Part shown: piece after piece, positions 21,531 to 33,889 of the stretch
Numbering within the stretch: the stretch's first letter is position 1
Layout of the letters: each line of letters begins with the position of its first letter
Origin: Forficula auricularia
Lineage: Eukaryota; Arthropoda; Insecta; Dermaptera; Forficulidae
Direction of reading: 5' to 3'
DNA length: 64,000 nucleotides
Assembly: GCA_024734495.1 (NCBI GenBank)
Contig: JALMQS010000099.1
Location: 64,966,270 to 65,030,269 of the forward strand
Position numbers and translations under genes: made by a program
Notes under the pieces: model-generated
The model's database searches: none
Told to the model about the DNA's origin: nothing
Seen by the model: the letters and a program-made list of their open reading frames with translations, nothing else

Positions 21531-22740
21531 ATAAAATGAATCATTTTGAACATTATTCCATTTAAGTTTCATTAACTTTCAAATTATTGGTGTTTTTCGC
21601 TCAAGTCAATATCTATAGTGCCTGATGACAGCTTTACATTGAGAATTTATTTGTAGAACATTATTGATTACCTTTTATCATAAAACTCTTATATCTGATT
21701 AAATATTAAATAATTTAAATACTCACTCAATGGCCATAGTAAATTAAGGTTTTGTTTGTACATTATTGCTCCAAATTGCCCCAAATTTTGGATGTACATT
21801 GTACACGTTTCAAGCAAAGTTATGAAATAATACATAATCTATAGGCCCCAGAACTCTAGAAATGCAAAAATTACCAATCCAAAATATGGAGGGGGGTCAA
21901 AAATAAAAATAATATTTCTTTGGAAAAACTAAACCAAATTTTGTATACACAATCTGTGGACCCCTAAGGAACTAGAAACTCAACAACCAACCAACTAATT
22001 TCCATATTTAAATAGTAATAATACTATTAAAGCTCTACACATAGGCGCTGGAGTTTGAGGGGCTCAAAAACAAAAAATATAACATCGCTCTCTGGGCTTA
22101 GCAGTGGGTTTTAAAATATTTTTTTTAAATAATAATAATAAATGTATTGAAACATTTGTATTACATGAAATAAAGTTTACATTGAATTTGAGGCTTCGAC
22201 TTCGGAGATTACCTCCCCACTATCGACTGTTTTTGGCTTTCTTGAGCTTGCGATTATCTTTTTAGTCCCTATTTAAAAAATTAATGAAATAAAAACCTCT
22301 TTGCCCTAAAATAATAATTTAAATTTCTAAATTTTAATAAATTTTATTTGTTATGAACTATTAGTGGGTTTTAAAATTAAAAAAATCACGTCGGCGTCGT
22401 CGCGCAAGCCGATTGTAATAAGTATGTATAGATAAATAAATATCCAGTAAAATAATACATTTAAATATTAAAAACAAATTAAAATAGTGAACAAAAAATT
22501 AATATTTAATATCTATATTTTAGAATTTTTATAAATAAATGACATCATTACAAAAAATCAATCGACGTATGGTAGAGGGGGCCCGAGCCCCCTTGACCCA
22601 GCACCTATGGCCCTTCATATCGTATCTAAACTGAAAGAATATTGAGAATTTTAAGTAGGAAAACAAATAAACAGTCAATAACACTGATAACTTTTTAGTA
22701 TTATTTTCTCTTATTTTTTTAAACAAGAGGTAAAGTCACA
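21531..22740. other. AT-rich DNA with R10 and adjoining-repeat fragments
   Basis: At 21840-21990 a piece of R10 occurs (AACCAAATTTTGTATACACAA, cut by mutations). At 22180-22330 the repeat GGAGATTACCTCCCCACTAT recurs. At 22320-22385 the duplication noted near 2100 appears again. No gene seen. Confidence 0.5.
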
Positions 22741-23470
22741 TACATGGCTTGTTTGGTATTAGAGGTGTCTCAACTGTAAATGTTTTACCAGTTATATCTA
22801 TCTCTTTTTTACAAAGAATTTTATTGGAATTAATCATATATTTTGTTTATCAAGGGCTTTATAAAGTTTTTGGTATAGGGTCAAAAATAAATAAAAAAAA
22901 GTTTTCTAGGGGACTAACATTTAAGGAGGTTCTTTCGGAACAATCCACACAAAAAGTTTTAGCCTCGTAACCACTCTATAAATATGAACGGAACTAAAAT
23001 TTTAGGTTATGTTTTTTTACCGTGACTGTCCACTCACACTACGAAATCTCTATATGGACACATACATACTTGCCGGACCGTTTCCAAACCATTGTGCTTA
23101 TATCCCCTCCACTAAAAATAATCGCCCAAATAGTTTTTTTGTTTTTTATCAAAACTACGTGGGAAATAATTTTAATTTTTTTTAAGTTACTCCGAATATA
23201 TTATTCTAACAAATATTAGTTTTTCATCAAGATGGTGAAAGTCCTTCAATGAAAACAAATAAAATAATGATCATATCCCCACCCTTTCCCTATCTACCCT
23301 ATGTTAAAAATGTCATTTTTAATTGCAATTATTTCATGTTTGGTGTGGTAAATCGTCTTCGACTTTTAACAGTATGTGTATTATGCTTTTAATGACTTAT
23401 ATTCCAAGTTTCAAAGACTTCTTGAATTTTTGCAAATGTGAAAGCATTCGTTGACGCTGTCCTCAGGGTT
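22741..23470. repeat. Interspersed repeat R22, inverted relative to 35640-36420
   Basis: The blocks AAGATGGTGAAAGTCCTTCA, TTTGGTGTGGTAAATCGTCT and TCTTTCGGAACAATCCACAC match the reverse complement of 35640-36420. This copy lacks the hammerhead element found at 35801-36048 and so serves as an empty site. No intact protein. Confidence 0.75.
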
Positions 23471-23529
23471 ATCGAGTGAAGTCATGCAGACCAGCTTGTA
23501 TACAGTTAACTAGTTGATAGAAGTACAGG

Positions 23530-24965
23530 TAACCATACTATAACACGGTAGATAGGTTCCTAGAAAATGCCGTGTTGTGTGAAACCGGGTTATATGGGAC
23601 ACATAACCAGAACAAAAAGGGGGTTAAGTACAGAAAACTTTTTAAAAACAAACATTGTTTTTTTTTTTTTTTAATTCCATATAGGCAACTTAATTTTTAT
23701 TATAAATTTTTTTTTATTTCCATTTAAATTTACAATCTGTCAGTTAAGTAAATGATTTATTGAAGTCTAAAAACATGTAAGAAAAAACCCAATATCTCTA
23801 ATAATTACATTTAGCAATAATGAAATAAACTTTGATTAAGTCACTAAAACCTTGTAGGTATATCACTTTTTAACTCTTCTTTCACAGGGTGGGATTAACA
23901 ATCCTTTAACCATATCACTTGGGTGGTTCTCCAGCCTATCAACATAATTCTTATAATGTTTTTTAATTTCCTCCTTTACCGAGGTAATATTCAGATCACG
24001 AGCGATGACAGAGTTTGGGACGAACCAGGGGGCATTCACTATCAGACGGAGGACTTTAGCTTGAAAGCGCTCAAGTATTTCGATGTTAGAATTAGCAGCG
24101 GATCTCCACAACTGTATCCCATATGTCCAGACAGGCCTAAGTATGGCTTTATATAGTAGCAATTTATTTTCCAGAGTTAAACTCGATTTTCGTCCAATTA
24201 ACCAATAGAGCTTACGTAACCGAAGTCCTAATTGTTTCCTTTTAGTTGTTATGTGTTTCTTCCATGTTAACTTTTGATCAAGATGCATTCCCAGATATTT
24301 TGCATCTTTAGCCTGCGGAATTTCTTTATTGTTTATTGTAATTGGAGGGCAGGAACCTCTGTTGTTAGTGAATGTAACATGCGTTGATTTATAAATATTG
24401 TTGATTTATAAATATAAATGTAAATATATAAGACAAAACAAAAAGAAACAAAAAATATTATTTTCATTTAATGCGACCTTAATTTAATAAATTTCTTCCT
24501 CATTACTGCTCAGTACAATCAAACGAGAAGGTTTTTTCGGTTGAACAATATCACCTTCAGTTTCAGAACATTTTTCTTTATTTAGATTTGTTGAACTTTC
24601 TATCCTATTCTATCCTAGTAATTTATTCAGCGAAGACAAGCATTTAATCAGGGGCGCCCACTGGAAAAGCGGAGTAAAGACGCAGAATACGCCGGTAAAA
24701 TTTCTGTGGGGGGTTCAAAATTGATGCGAAATTATAGCATTATATGCTAAATATAAAAACGGTCAAGTTTTCAAAGTTCAACAGAACGTGTTAAACAAAA
24801 ACCTTGTTATCAAAGTGCTGTAAAAGTACAGTCTTGCACAAAAAGGTTTTCGGATTTTTTTTTTTATTGTGTTATAGCGAAACCGTGTTACATGTTGCAG
24901 TGTTGAATTGGGTTCCAGCAATTTATTCTATCGTGTAAGAGCGAAACCGTCCTGTTGGAGGGCTG
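23530..24965. repeat. Repeat R23 interrupted by a Jockey-like fragment
   Basis: The outer parts, 23530-23707 (ACACGGTAGATAGGTTCCTA, GAAAATGCCGTGTTGTGTG) and 24406-24965 (TGTTATAGCGAAACCGTGTT), match the continuous inverted copy at 28990-29535. The two halves are separated here by a retrotransposon end flanked by TTATAAAT. The ends of R23 contain ACACGG/CCGTGTT words. Class unknown. Confidence 0.75.
23863..24402 (-). pseudogene. Jockey-like non-LTR retrotransposon, reverse transcriptase C-terminal fragment
   Basis: About 175 codons are open on the minus strand. They begin within the fragment (the upstream part is missing) and end at a stop near 23863. Segments such as NIYKSTHVTF, DAKYLGMHLDQKLTWKKHI, LLLYKAILRPVWTYGIQLW and ERFQAKVLRLI are typical of the end of the reverse transcriptase and the thumb region of Jockey-clade elements of insects. 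The catalytic motif and the endonuclease are absent, so this is a 5'-truncated, immobile copy. A run of T on the + strand at 23706-23715 is the poly(A) tail on the minus strand. TTATAAAT at 23700-23707 and 24406-24413 is the probable target duplication. Confidence 0.9.
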
Positions 24966-25250
24966 TCTGGATTATAATTTTCAATTCATAAAATATAATA
25001 TCAAAGAAATAATCCAAACAATCCATGTTTCGGTATATATATATATATGTATTGTAAATCGGCATAAATGATATTTCAAAGTCAATTATTTACACATGAA
25101 GTTTGTTTTGGCTGAACTGATTAGCAAAAGGCCAGCACTGGGACATTTTAATATTAAATATAACCAATGCTGACTGAGGTCGCCTACACTCTATGTCTGA
25201 AAAAACAAAAATTCAAAAAAAAATAAATAAATAAATAAAAAAAAATATAA
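24966..25250. other. AT-rich DNA, nothing recognised
   Basis: A (TA)n-like run is at 25038-25050 and AAATAAATAAATAAAT at 25220-25240. No gene or element end is seen. Confidence 0.5.
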
Positions 25251-25259
25251 TAATAAATT

Positions 25260-25500
25260 CAGGCAAATACAAATATTCATTAAAACGGTGTTCCGAGACG
25301 AGTTTAATTGGCGTGGCTCATAAATATTGTATTTGACCGCCTGCCATTAAGGGTGTCTATGCCATTGTAGCCGAGATAAATATTGCAAGCGGTGCACCCC
25401 ACCTGCATTGGCAAAAATTAAAATAAATAAAAACAAAGTTATTTGTGGAAAAATATCAAATCAACTGCGGTGAGGGCACCACACGACTTTCATATTAGTT
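25260..25500. other. GC-richer single-copy island
   Basis: GAGTTTAATTGGCGTGGCTC, GACCGCCTGCCATTAAGGGT, CCGAGATAAATATTGCAAGC and CAACTGCGGTGAGGGCACC give balanced composition with no copy elsewhere in the window and no coding frame. Candidate conserved non-coding element. Confidence 0.4.
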
Positions 25501-25799
25501 TCTCCATTATTTGAAATAATCATACGAATTTTCTTTTTCAAATTATTTCAATTTTTCCTTAAGCCATTTTGAGAAAGCCGGTAAAAAGTCAAAAAAAGTA
25601 CTGCTTGTTCTATAATTTCAATCAAAAGCATAGGGTTGTACTTCTAGCCATAGATTACTTATTTTAAAATCTCGAAGATCTGCGACTTAACTGTATAGGA
25701 GATATGGACGATTAATTTTTTTTGCGACACTCCTAATTTACACCCGCTTCTTTTATTTTAATCGGATTAATACACGACTTACAACTTATGACTCTTGAT

Positions 25800-26425
25800 A
25801 ATTACACTGTTAATAATTTAAAAAATAAGCTGACGTGTTATGATGTGGTCTTTACCATATAACCTGACCTCTCACTTATATTTAATATTTAATAAAATTA
25901 TTTATAATCATGTAAGGCATGGGGTTAGTTTTTGCATTTTTAGACTCCTGGGGGCCCACTGATTATGTATACAAAATTTGGTTGAGTTTGGTACAAGAGC
26001 CTAGATTTTTAATTTTTAACCCCTCCACCCCCTTAATTTTTGGTCGATATGCACCAAAATCTAATCAGCTCTTAACATCAATGAACCAAAACTACGTGTG
26101 AAATTTGGTTTCGATATTCACACTAGTTTTTGAGCTAGCTCGCCCAGAAAAATTTGGTAACTCACAGACTTACTAACAGATAATAGACATTTTGACAAAA
26201 CAATTATTATCTTGAAATATATAATTTTTTCGATGTTCACATATTAAAGTTTTTTTGAAGGGTCGTATGCGAAAATCCAATGATTTAGCCATGATTACTA
26301 TCAGTTTTTTTAATCAAAATAGTTTCAGCCGTTTTTGAGATATTTCGAAAAAAAGAAGGAAAAAAACACTTTTTTCATGCACGATTTGAATACTTGACCA
26401 TACCCTGTATGGTAAAGTAAAAACA
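25800..26425. repeat. Repeat R10, second copy
   Basis: It matches 11690-12395 in the same orientation: CACTGATTATGTATACAAAA, TTGGTTTCGATATTCACACT, TTGAGCTAGCTCG, and the end ACCCTGTATGGTAAAGTAAA. It lacks the palindrome seen at 10.7-11.7 kb. Short frames are broken. Confidence 0.75.
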
Positions 26426-26459
26426 AAAAAACAGAGCCGTTTTTGAGAAAATCACAAAA

Positions 26460-26745
26460 AACGAAAAATCTTTAATGTAATTGTCAACTTACGGTGTTCT
26501 AATTTCTACCAAAAGCCTACTGTACTACTTCTAACCTATATCGAGTTTAAGTTTCGAATTTTGTAGCTCTGAGACTCACAGTCACTCGATAAGGATTTTT
26601 GGTCACTTTTTGGCCTCTGGGGATCACAATATTTGTTTTTTTGTTCTAAATATGGTTTCAGACTATTAAGGGCATCGATTCTGTCCATCTAGAAATGACA
26701 AAGTGAAATTAACTTTTTTCACTTCGGAGATACAAGCCCTCAAAG
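26460..26745. repeat. Repeat R3, second copy (inverted)
   Basis: TCGAATTTTGTAGCTCTGAG, ACTTTTTGGCCTCTGGGGAT and TAAGGGCATCGATTCTG are the reverse complement of the 3250-3535 block. Non-coding as it stands. Confidence 0.6.
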
Positions 26746-28480
26746 TGTTAAGACCACGGGAGGCGATTACTTTACTTACACATTATATTTTTTAAATGTA
26801 AATGTTAAAGTAAATTAGAAGTACGCACAGGGGAGGGGGTTGAAAATTGTTACAAAATTAGCATTATAAGCCAAAAATAAAAACGTTCAGGTTTATAACT
26901 TAAACAAAAGGTAATAAAAAAACCTCTTCTAAATTTTTAGAATTGAATAAAATATAAATATAATATACAGGGTGGGGGTGCTTTTCATCCAACTGGGGGG
27001 GAGGAGAGGTGAGATGGGCACGACTGAGTAAAAACATTTTCTAAAATACGAAATAATATAAAGTATACAATTAATACAAAATTTATGTGTAATAAATTCG
27101 TGGGGTCGTAGTGATACTTTAACGTAATCAAAGGGCAACTTGGAAGCTGAAACTTGGTATAAGAATCCATTCCATCAGCTAAAACAAGTAGCCTATTTCC
27201 ATAACTTTAAATACAACCGTTGTAGAAAATTCGAATTTTTATTTTGTCGTAATGATTTGAACTTTTTAGGCTCTAGTACCTAAAAATGAAAAATGCTGAT
27301 AAAAAATAAGCCGGCAAAGTGCGAGTCGATTCTGTCTTCCAAAATACATAAGGTATGAAATTCGATCTAGTTAGTTTCTAGATAGAGTTGAATCTTTGAG
27401 TTGAATTAATTGGCAGGATTTTTCTTATTTTTAACCTGAATATGTGACCTCCTGAGCATTTAATGAATTTTCATTTATGTATTTATATTTAATTTTAATG
27501 ATCGAGTTTTTTTTTTTTTTTAAATTTAAATAAATTCTCTCTATCAAAATTTATCATATTTTTGAACAAAAAAATAAAAACATCTTTAACATAATTTTTA
27601 AATAATATTTAAAAAATTTTTGTTAATATACACTATATAGTATTACATATGAAATATTTCAATTTGCCGATGGTAATAGATTCAAATTTTCTCAGAAAAT
27701 CAAAAGACGTTGTCATCTATTAAATCCGATGGAATGTAGTATTTTTAATTATATGTCAGAAGGGTTGTTTTTATATAGTATTACATTTAATTTCAAAGAT
27801 GTTGATTTTTTCATCATTTATAGTTTATAAATTTATAATTTTTCCAAAAACAAAAAATATATCTTAATATACTTGTGGTATCGAAATAATTTTTTTGGCT
27901 TTTTCGGCCTTTCTAGCCATCGATACTATGGGTATATTATTGTTTTTAAATTTGTCTTCTATCTAAGGATCAGATTTTAGGATATCTAAATCATATTTTA
28001 AATTTCGAATTTTCACATTGTTTGAACAATTTATATTCTTTGAGCCCTAGAGACTCCTTTTGATCATCAGACTCACTTACACATTCCCAACTTAACCTTA
28101 CCTGATTATTAGAATTTGAATTCAACAAATCCGAGGCGTCCGAGTTGAATTATTAGAGGCACATTAATACCGGCCCCAGATTTCAATTTAATTTGGATTA
28201 ATTTTCCAGTCGATTTTTTGATAGACAATCTTTGAAAAGTTTAGCTTTTTGAATTTTCCTACCTTTTTCAATACATATGAAGTGAGAATTTTATAAAATT
28301 ATTCAAACAGAAAGATAAAAATTAGAAGGTGAGTAAGAAAACCCTATAACAAAATCGGCCTTTATTGGAGCCCCTTACAAAGATGGGGCCCCTGCAGTCG
28401 CTTCATTCCGCTTACCCTATGATCTGCCACTGCCCATGTTGCTACTTTTAGTGTGTGTGTATACTTAATACTAGCTTCCC
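26746..28480. other. AT-rich DNA with one repeat shared with 63840-64000
   Basis: At 27655-27760 the words TTTCAATTTGCCGATGGTAA and TGTCATCTATTAAATCCGAT recur at 63868-63950. At 26960-27030 there is a G/A-rich patch (GGTGGGGGTGCTTTTCATCC). No exon or RNA gene is recognised. Confidence 0.5.
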
Positions 28481-28544
28481 TTATTTCTCCACAGATACTT
28501 TGTTCTCTCTTTTAATTCTAAAATTAATTTCTTCTTTTCTACAG

Positions 28545-28645
28545 GCAAATGCTGTGTAGAAGAGAGAATGCATTGATTCAAATACTTTCTCTCTCCCTGC
28601 CTGAGTGAAAGTGAAAGTGAATTCTCCCAGCCATCTACTTTGAAT
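28545..28645 (+). other. Probable 5' untranslated exon of a host gene
   Basis: A 101-base segment starts after a strong acceptor (TTTCTTCTTTTCTACAG) and ends before a consensus donor (GTAAGT). All three frames contain a stop, so it cannot be an internal coding exon. Joined to the exon at 30174, the frame of the ATG there meets a stop (TGA) three codons upstream, in the last bases of this exon, which supports use of the ATG at 30178. Two short upstream frames start inside it. Composition (CTCTCTCCCTGCCTGAGTG) differs from the background. Transcription is inferred from splice signals only. Confidence 0.5.
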
Positions 28646-28985
28646 GTAAGTTTCCACTATATTTTATTTTATTTTCTCCAGATAACCCTTTGAATAAATA
28701 ATTACATTTTCCATTAATTTGAAATCAATTTTATAAAATATTATTCCCATGCATGTTTATTGGATTATTATTTGTAATATTAATTTATTTATCTCCCAAT
28801 GCAATTCGATTACTATGTCCGCACTATGTATATACTTAATAAAGGGTATTAAACTAATTTGTGTACGTCAAAGGCTTAGGCAGTAATGGTTAAATGTACT
28901 TGGTAAGAAAGATAAACACTGCTCTATCGCTCTAAATATTCAACCTATAAAAAACTCTCATTAAGTTACATTTTTAGATACAGAT
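28646..28985. other. Intron-like AT-rich DNA
   Basis: No repeat terminus or gene is seen between the putative exon and repeat R23. Confidence 0.45.
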
Positions 28986-28989
28986 AGTC

Positions 28990-29535
28990 CTCCTACAGGA
29001 AGGCATCTTACAACACGGTTTCGTTCTAACACGATAGGATAAATTGCGGGAAACTTGGTATAACACTGCAACCTGAACACGGCTTCTCTCTAACATGATA
29101 AAAAATTTGCCAAAATCTTTGTACAACACTATACTTCTACAGCACTAGAAGAAATTTGATTTATTTTAAATTATTATTTTTATTCTGACATTAATAATAT
29201 CGTTTTAGTCCAAGGGGTCCACCCCCCCCCCCCCCCGCCCCAGTTTCATAAAAAGTAACTCCCCTCCTAACAAATAAAGAGAACAAAAGAAGTTCTACTC
29301 TAAAACTTCTCCCGAGGAAAATAATATTTTTTTGTTTCTTTTCGTTTTGTCTTATACTTACATTTATATTTTTAATAAAAATTAAGTTGCCTATATGAAA
29401 TTAAAAAAAAAAATGTTTGTTTTTAATAAGTTTTCGGGCGTAATCCCCTTATTGTACTAGCTCTGGGACTCATATTACTCAGTTTCACACAACACGGCAT
29501 TTTCTAGGAACTTATCTACCGTGTTATAGGAGAGT
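28990..29535. repeat. Repeat R23, uninterrupted copy (inverted)
   Basis: This is the reverse complement of 23530-24965 without the Jockey insertion: CAACACGGTTTCGTTCTAAC at the left, AAGTTGCCTATATGAAATT in the middle and ACACGGCATTTTCTAGGAAC at the right. A C-run of about 17 lies at 29221. It defines the pre-insertion state of the other copy. Confidence 0.75.
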
Positions 29536-30173
29536 TAAGCCCTGAGTTAGAAAATTGAATTACTTAGAAGTAAATTCAGTTCCCATTCTAAAATTTTCTC
29601 TCTTTAATGATCAGTAATTATTTCGGAGATATTTTAAAGAGATATGTATTTTTTATGTCTATATAAAATACTTAAAAACATACAAGTTTAATATTTAAAG
29701 TATATAGGTTTAGGGGAAGGGCTGTATCCAAAGTTTTGGCCGGGTCATCAGCAAAATTTTGCATTCAAATTTACCATAAATTATGTAAAAAAATTTAGCT
29801 GACCAAATACCTAAAATTGGTAAAGTCAAAAACATAAAAATACAAAAATAAAATACCCATGCCCCTCATCTTTAAAAACATATATCATTTAAAATCCTAT
29901 TACTAAACCAACTATGTTTTAATTAGATACAAATCGAATAGAATTTAAATAGATTAAAGTACCTAACTAAATGCAAATATTTTTACAGACCTTGACACCT
30001 TTGCCAAAATGCGTTACAAATTACCGAACAGTCTGTAGGGAATTCCTTGAAAGTGATAAGTGATTATTTCATATTCATTTTTTCAAGTCGAGCCAGAAGA
30101 GAATGATAAGATAGAACAAAAAAGGAGATTTTATTAAAAATAAAATATATATATATTTTATTCATTCTTTCAG
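29536..30173. other. AT-rich intronic DNA, nothing recognised
   Basis: No element end or exon is seen. The last bases (TATTCATTCTTTCAG) form the acceptor of the next exon. Confidence 0.45.
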
Positions 30174-30244
30174 TGCGATGCGCAGAGTCAAGATGGATGG
30201 GAGACCACGGGTTTCTTATAGGCAGCGTTTCACACAGCATCCTG
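30174..30244 (+). CDS. Putative first coding exon of an unidentified host gene
   Basis: The acceptor TTTATTCATTCTTTCAG precedes the exon and the donor GTAAGC follows it. An ATG at 30178 opens 22 codons plus one base (phase 1). They read MRRVKMDGRPR, then VSYRQRFTQHP, which is very basic at the start. An in-frame stop sits three codons upstream once the exon at 28545 is joined. GC content and codon use differ from the AT-rich surroundings, as expected for a real exon. The phase fits the exon at 57488-57574 across a 27-kb intron. I do not recognise the protein. The alternative is a chance pair of splice signals. No expression evidence is available here. Confidence 0.5.
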
Positions 30245-31240
30245 GTAAGCTTATATTATATAATTGATTGTTTATATAGAGCTAAATGTATTTTATATAA
30301 GAGTAAGTAAAATTTCCAGGTAGGTTTCAAAAAAATAATTATTTTTTGTGAAATATACCTTGATCGGCGAAAAAAACTTCACCTTAGTATAATAATAAAA
30401 ATGTTTCACCTAGAACCAACACCTATCTTTTTAAAAGTTATTCAACTTAGTTCTTCTGACGACCCATGGTATTTGTATTTCTTAGACTTGAATATTCAAA
30501 ATTTTAGATTTTAAAAAATATGATTTTATTCACAAAAGGCCAAGGAGCATAACCTGACCGTTTGATTAAGTAAAAAAAATGTTTCCCAGCGGATATGAAA
30601 AATTGTAACTAAATTAGAAAATTGTTTTATACCTTTTGGTGCATTTTATTTGATTTTTGAGTTGTATTATTTTATTTGTTGCATTTAATTTTTTTGAAAT
30701 CGGTTTTATTTTTTTTTCTAAAAATTATTTTTATTTTTCTCTTTTTAGTGATGTTGACAATAGCGAGACTAAAGATAATACTTTGCATGCATTTCGTAAG
30801 AGAAAGATTCGTGCGAATGAATCATAAAATGATAATTTTTTATTTTTATTGAACCAATTATTTTACATGAATAAATGTATACATTGTATTTGAGCTTCGA
30901 CTTCGGAGATTACTTCTCCACCATCGACTGTCCTTGATCATCTTTTTAGTTCTTGTTTTAAATAAGAGGAGAAAACTAATTAAATAAAAAAATCTCTTTT
31001 TCTATTTATATATTTATATTCCTATTTAGTTAATTTTTCATTTTCCGATTCATTCCAAATCCTCAGTCAAATTTCTTCCCCATCCATCATAAAATGATAA
31101 TAAAATTCAATTCATAAATAGAGGAATTCTCTCGAAGCGTTAGCGGGTTTTAAATGAACGTTTTAAGATTTTTTTTTATAAAAGATCTTTATTATAATTT
31201 CGATTATTTGTTTATATGAATTGGAGATTTCCGCTATTTT
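30245..31240. repeat. Intron start with ACCGACTTC-family half copy and adjoining repeat
   Basis: At 30590-30720 the right half of the ACCGACTTC inner palindrome occurs (GTTGCATTTAATTTTTTTGA). At 30880-31160 the repeat with GGAGATTACTTCTCCACCAT follows, in the same order as at 14.9-15.3 kb. At 30407 the word ATGTTTCACCTAGAACCAAC, shared with hammerhead elements, is seen. No coding. Confidence 0.6.
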
Positions 31241-32163
31241 TAACCGACTTCAAAAAAGGAGGAGGTTCTCTATTCGACTGAATTTTTTTTTTTTTTTTTT
31301 TTTTGTGCCTATGTTACCTTATATCTCCGCCAATTGTCAACCGATTTTGAAAATTTTTTTTGCATTGTGTCCAGTCTAGCTTCCGATTGGTCCCATTTTT
31401 TTCGTTTTTTTTCATAGGTATTAGACCTTTTTTATTAGGTTTGTTTAGACCTAACCTCTTTGTTTATGAACCGATTTCGATGGTTCTTTTTTTATCCGAA
31501 AGAGGGTGTCTTAGGGATGGTGTCATATTAATTTGGTCAAGTTCTGATGATATGATCACTATTAATAACATCACTAAAAAGAGAAAATAAAAATAATTTT
31601 TAAGAAAAAATAAAAACCGACTTCAAAAAATTAAATGCAACAAATAAAATACACTAAAATGTATAAAATAATTATTATCTTATTTAGTTACAACTAAACG
31701 ACGAAATATTAACATGAAATTACTTTTTGAAGTCGGTGCCAAACATATACCTTTTATGAATCGCACTCGACGGATCTTACTTAGTACGTTTGGCGGGTAC
31801 GCTCGCTTATAGGTATAGTTTGTTTGGTACCGACTTCAAAAAGTAATTTCATGTTAATATTTCGTCGTTTAATTGTAACTAAATAAGAAAATAATTATTT
31901 TATACCTTTTAGTGTATTTTATTTGTTGCATTTAATTTTTTGAAGTCGGTTTTATTTTTTTCTTAAAAATTATTTTATGATCAATTGATAATATCATCAG
32001 AACTTGTCCAAATTAATATAGTACCAATCGGAAACTATACTGAACCAAATGCAAAAAAAAACCCATCAAAATCGGTTCACAATTGGCGAAGAAATCGAGT
32101 AACATAGACAAAAAAAAATTCAGTCGTATTGAGAACCTCTTCCTTTTTTGTTAGTCGGTTAAA
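31241..32163. mobile_element. ACCGACTTC-family palindromic element, most complete copy
   Basis: The 923-bp element has ends TTAACCGACTTCAAAAAAGG and the decayed mirror CTTTTTTGTTAGTCGGTTAA. Four GAAGTCGG-type motifs are arranged as outer and inner inverted pairs. The outer arms carry AACCGATTTTGAAA / ATCAAAATCGGTTCA. The inner arms carry ACTAAACGACGAAATATTAA. The centre is GCACTCGACGGATCTTACTT. No transposase is present. The four-motif palindrome suggests a foldback-type DNA element, class undetermined. Confidence 0.75.
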
Positions 32164-33750
32164 AATATGAATGTTTCATTAATCCCATCCATACTTAAAA
32201 TTTTTAATTGAAATCATAGAGAGTTGGATAAGAATTAAATTATACACAGAGTTTTATTCATTAATGTGGCAAAGGTTTCGTCATTTTATTATCTCATAGT
32301 TTCTACAGCATCAGACAATTGCGCTCATAATTATGAAAGTGGACTAAGGTCAAACAATTAACAAATTAGTGTTTTCATATTTTATGTTCCATCCATTTAA
32401 AAAGTACCGTATTAAGATGTCGATTTTTAAAAATCACATAAAATTCAACAGTTAAGTGTATTTCTAGTTGTCTCATTATAGGGAATTCGAATCTTGTTTA
32501 TTTTATAAAACTTTAAATATCTCGAAACTAACAATCAATGACATGGACCACTCTCATAGTTATGGGCAGCAATTGAGTTATTTAGTGAGGTATTAATAAA
32601 CTAACCTAACCTATGTAAATAAATTTTTAATTTATTTATAACGAGACTATAGTTTCGAGAGCTTTGCTCTCTTCATCAGTGGTGCTAGCAAATTGAGCTC
32701 TCGAAATATTCCTTTTCGAAATTTATCGCCGCGTCGAATTCGACTATAGGTGGTGCTATACCTTGAATTTTGAGGGACTATTTTCCATCCTTTTCTCTTT
32801 AGTTCCATGCTTTGGTGTCTATAAAAAGGCCTGAACCATAATATTTTGTCCCCTTTTATTTTGAACCCTATGCTGTGGGCATCTAGTATGAATTTTGAGA
32901 CTGCTCAAAATTCATATTAATTCCATAGCCAGATAACGCGTAAGCATAAATTTATTTATTTTTTCATCAATTGAGATTGATATTGAGTTTTTCTATTTGT
33001 TTATTTGATTTACAACCAAATAGAAAATAGATTAAATTGTGTTGAACGCTTCACGGTTATCTGGCTATATATTTAGCAATTTGTGCTAAAAACGCGATTG
33101 GCGTTAATTAATTAATTTTTAATAAAATTGAACTGGTTTCTCGAATCCCTCCAAGGTATTTATCATCTTAATTTTCTTTGAATCATGTTTCTGTAGTCTT
33201 GCATAAGCTAATTAATTATATGTTTTTTATTTTCTGTTATCCGAGAATTCCCTAAGGTTTTTTTGAAAACCAAATATAACTTCATTGGATAAGGAGTCCG
33301 GGTAAACGGGAAGCATACGTCCATTTTCTTCATCAAGTTTGATTAATGATATTCTTACGTTAATTTGTATATAATTGATTTATATATAAACTTTGTCAAT
33401 ATTTTGTGCATATTTGTATTTTGCAATTAGCTGAATTTTTAACTTCTTTATTTACATATAGTTTTAAGTTATTTCTACCATCACTTACTTGTATTCAATT
33501 TTTAAATTCATATTTTTATAATCCACAATTTATATTAAATTCTAATAAACCTAATTACAGTCATTTTTAATCTACAATTAATTTTTTATTTTATTAATAT
33601 TTAAATTAATAGTCCAACGCTGCTATAAGCTGCTCCAATCAGTTTATTACGATTGATTCACAGGAATTAGTGTTTGTTGTAAATAAATTAAAAATTTATA
33701 ACTCCAGCAGAAAACACACTCTTTTATTGTCCCCCTTAAAAAGTTGAAAA
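32164..33750. repeat. AT-rich region holding a family F3 hammerhead element
   Basis: At 32630-32690 is a hammerhead motif on the minus strand, and at 33660-33745 is the far end of the same family (CAGGAATTAGTGTTTGTTG, CAGCAGAAAACACACTCTTT). The space between includes GCTATGGAATTAATATG-like inverted words near 32900 and 33070 and unassigned AT-rich DNA. At 32265-32325 TTTCGTCATTTTATTATCTC looks like a decayed family F6 hammerhead tail. Confidence 0.5.
32630..32690 (-). ncRNA. Hammerhead ribozyme motif, family F3
   Basis: On the minus strand the core CTGATGA (32673-32679) leads into stem II GAGAGC/GCTCTC with loop AAA, then GAAA, the self-complementary tract ACTATAGT and C (cleavage after GTC at 32645-32647). 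Stem I pairs only weakly here. Core and stem II are intact. Confidence 0.75.
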
Positions 33751-33889
33751 CGCTACTTTATAAGTCCCAGAGTGTAAACGTGATCAATTTATTGGTCTGG
33801 TATTTTGTTTCATTTATCGCTCATTATTTTGGCGTTTAAAGAAATCAGTAAATAGGAAAATAAGAGAGGCAGTTAAAATGTTTTTATAT

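Noticed and set aside
32265..32325. Hammerhead-like GACGAAAC preceded by TCTGATGC on the minus strand
   Set aside because: The core is not CTGANGA and no stem II fits. At best a decayed F6 relative.
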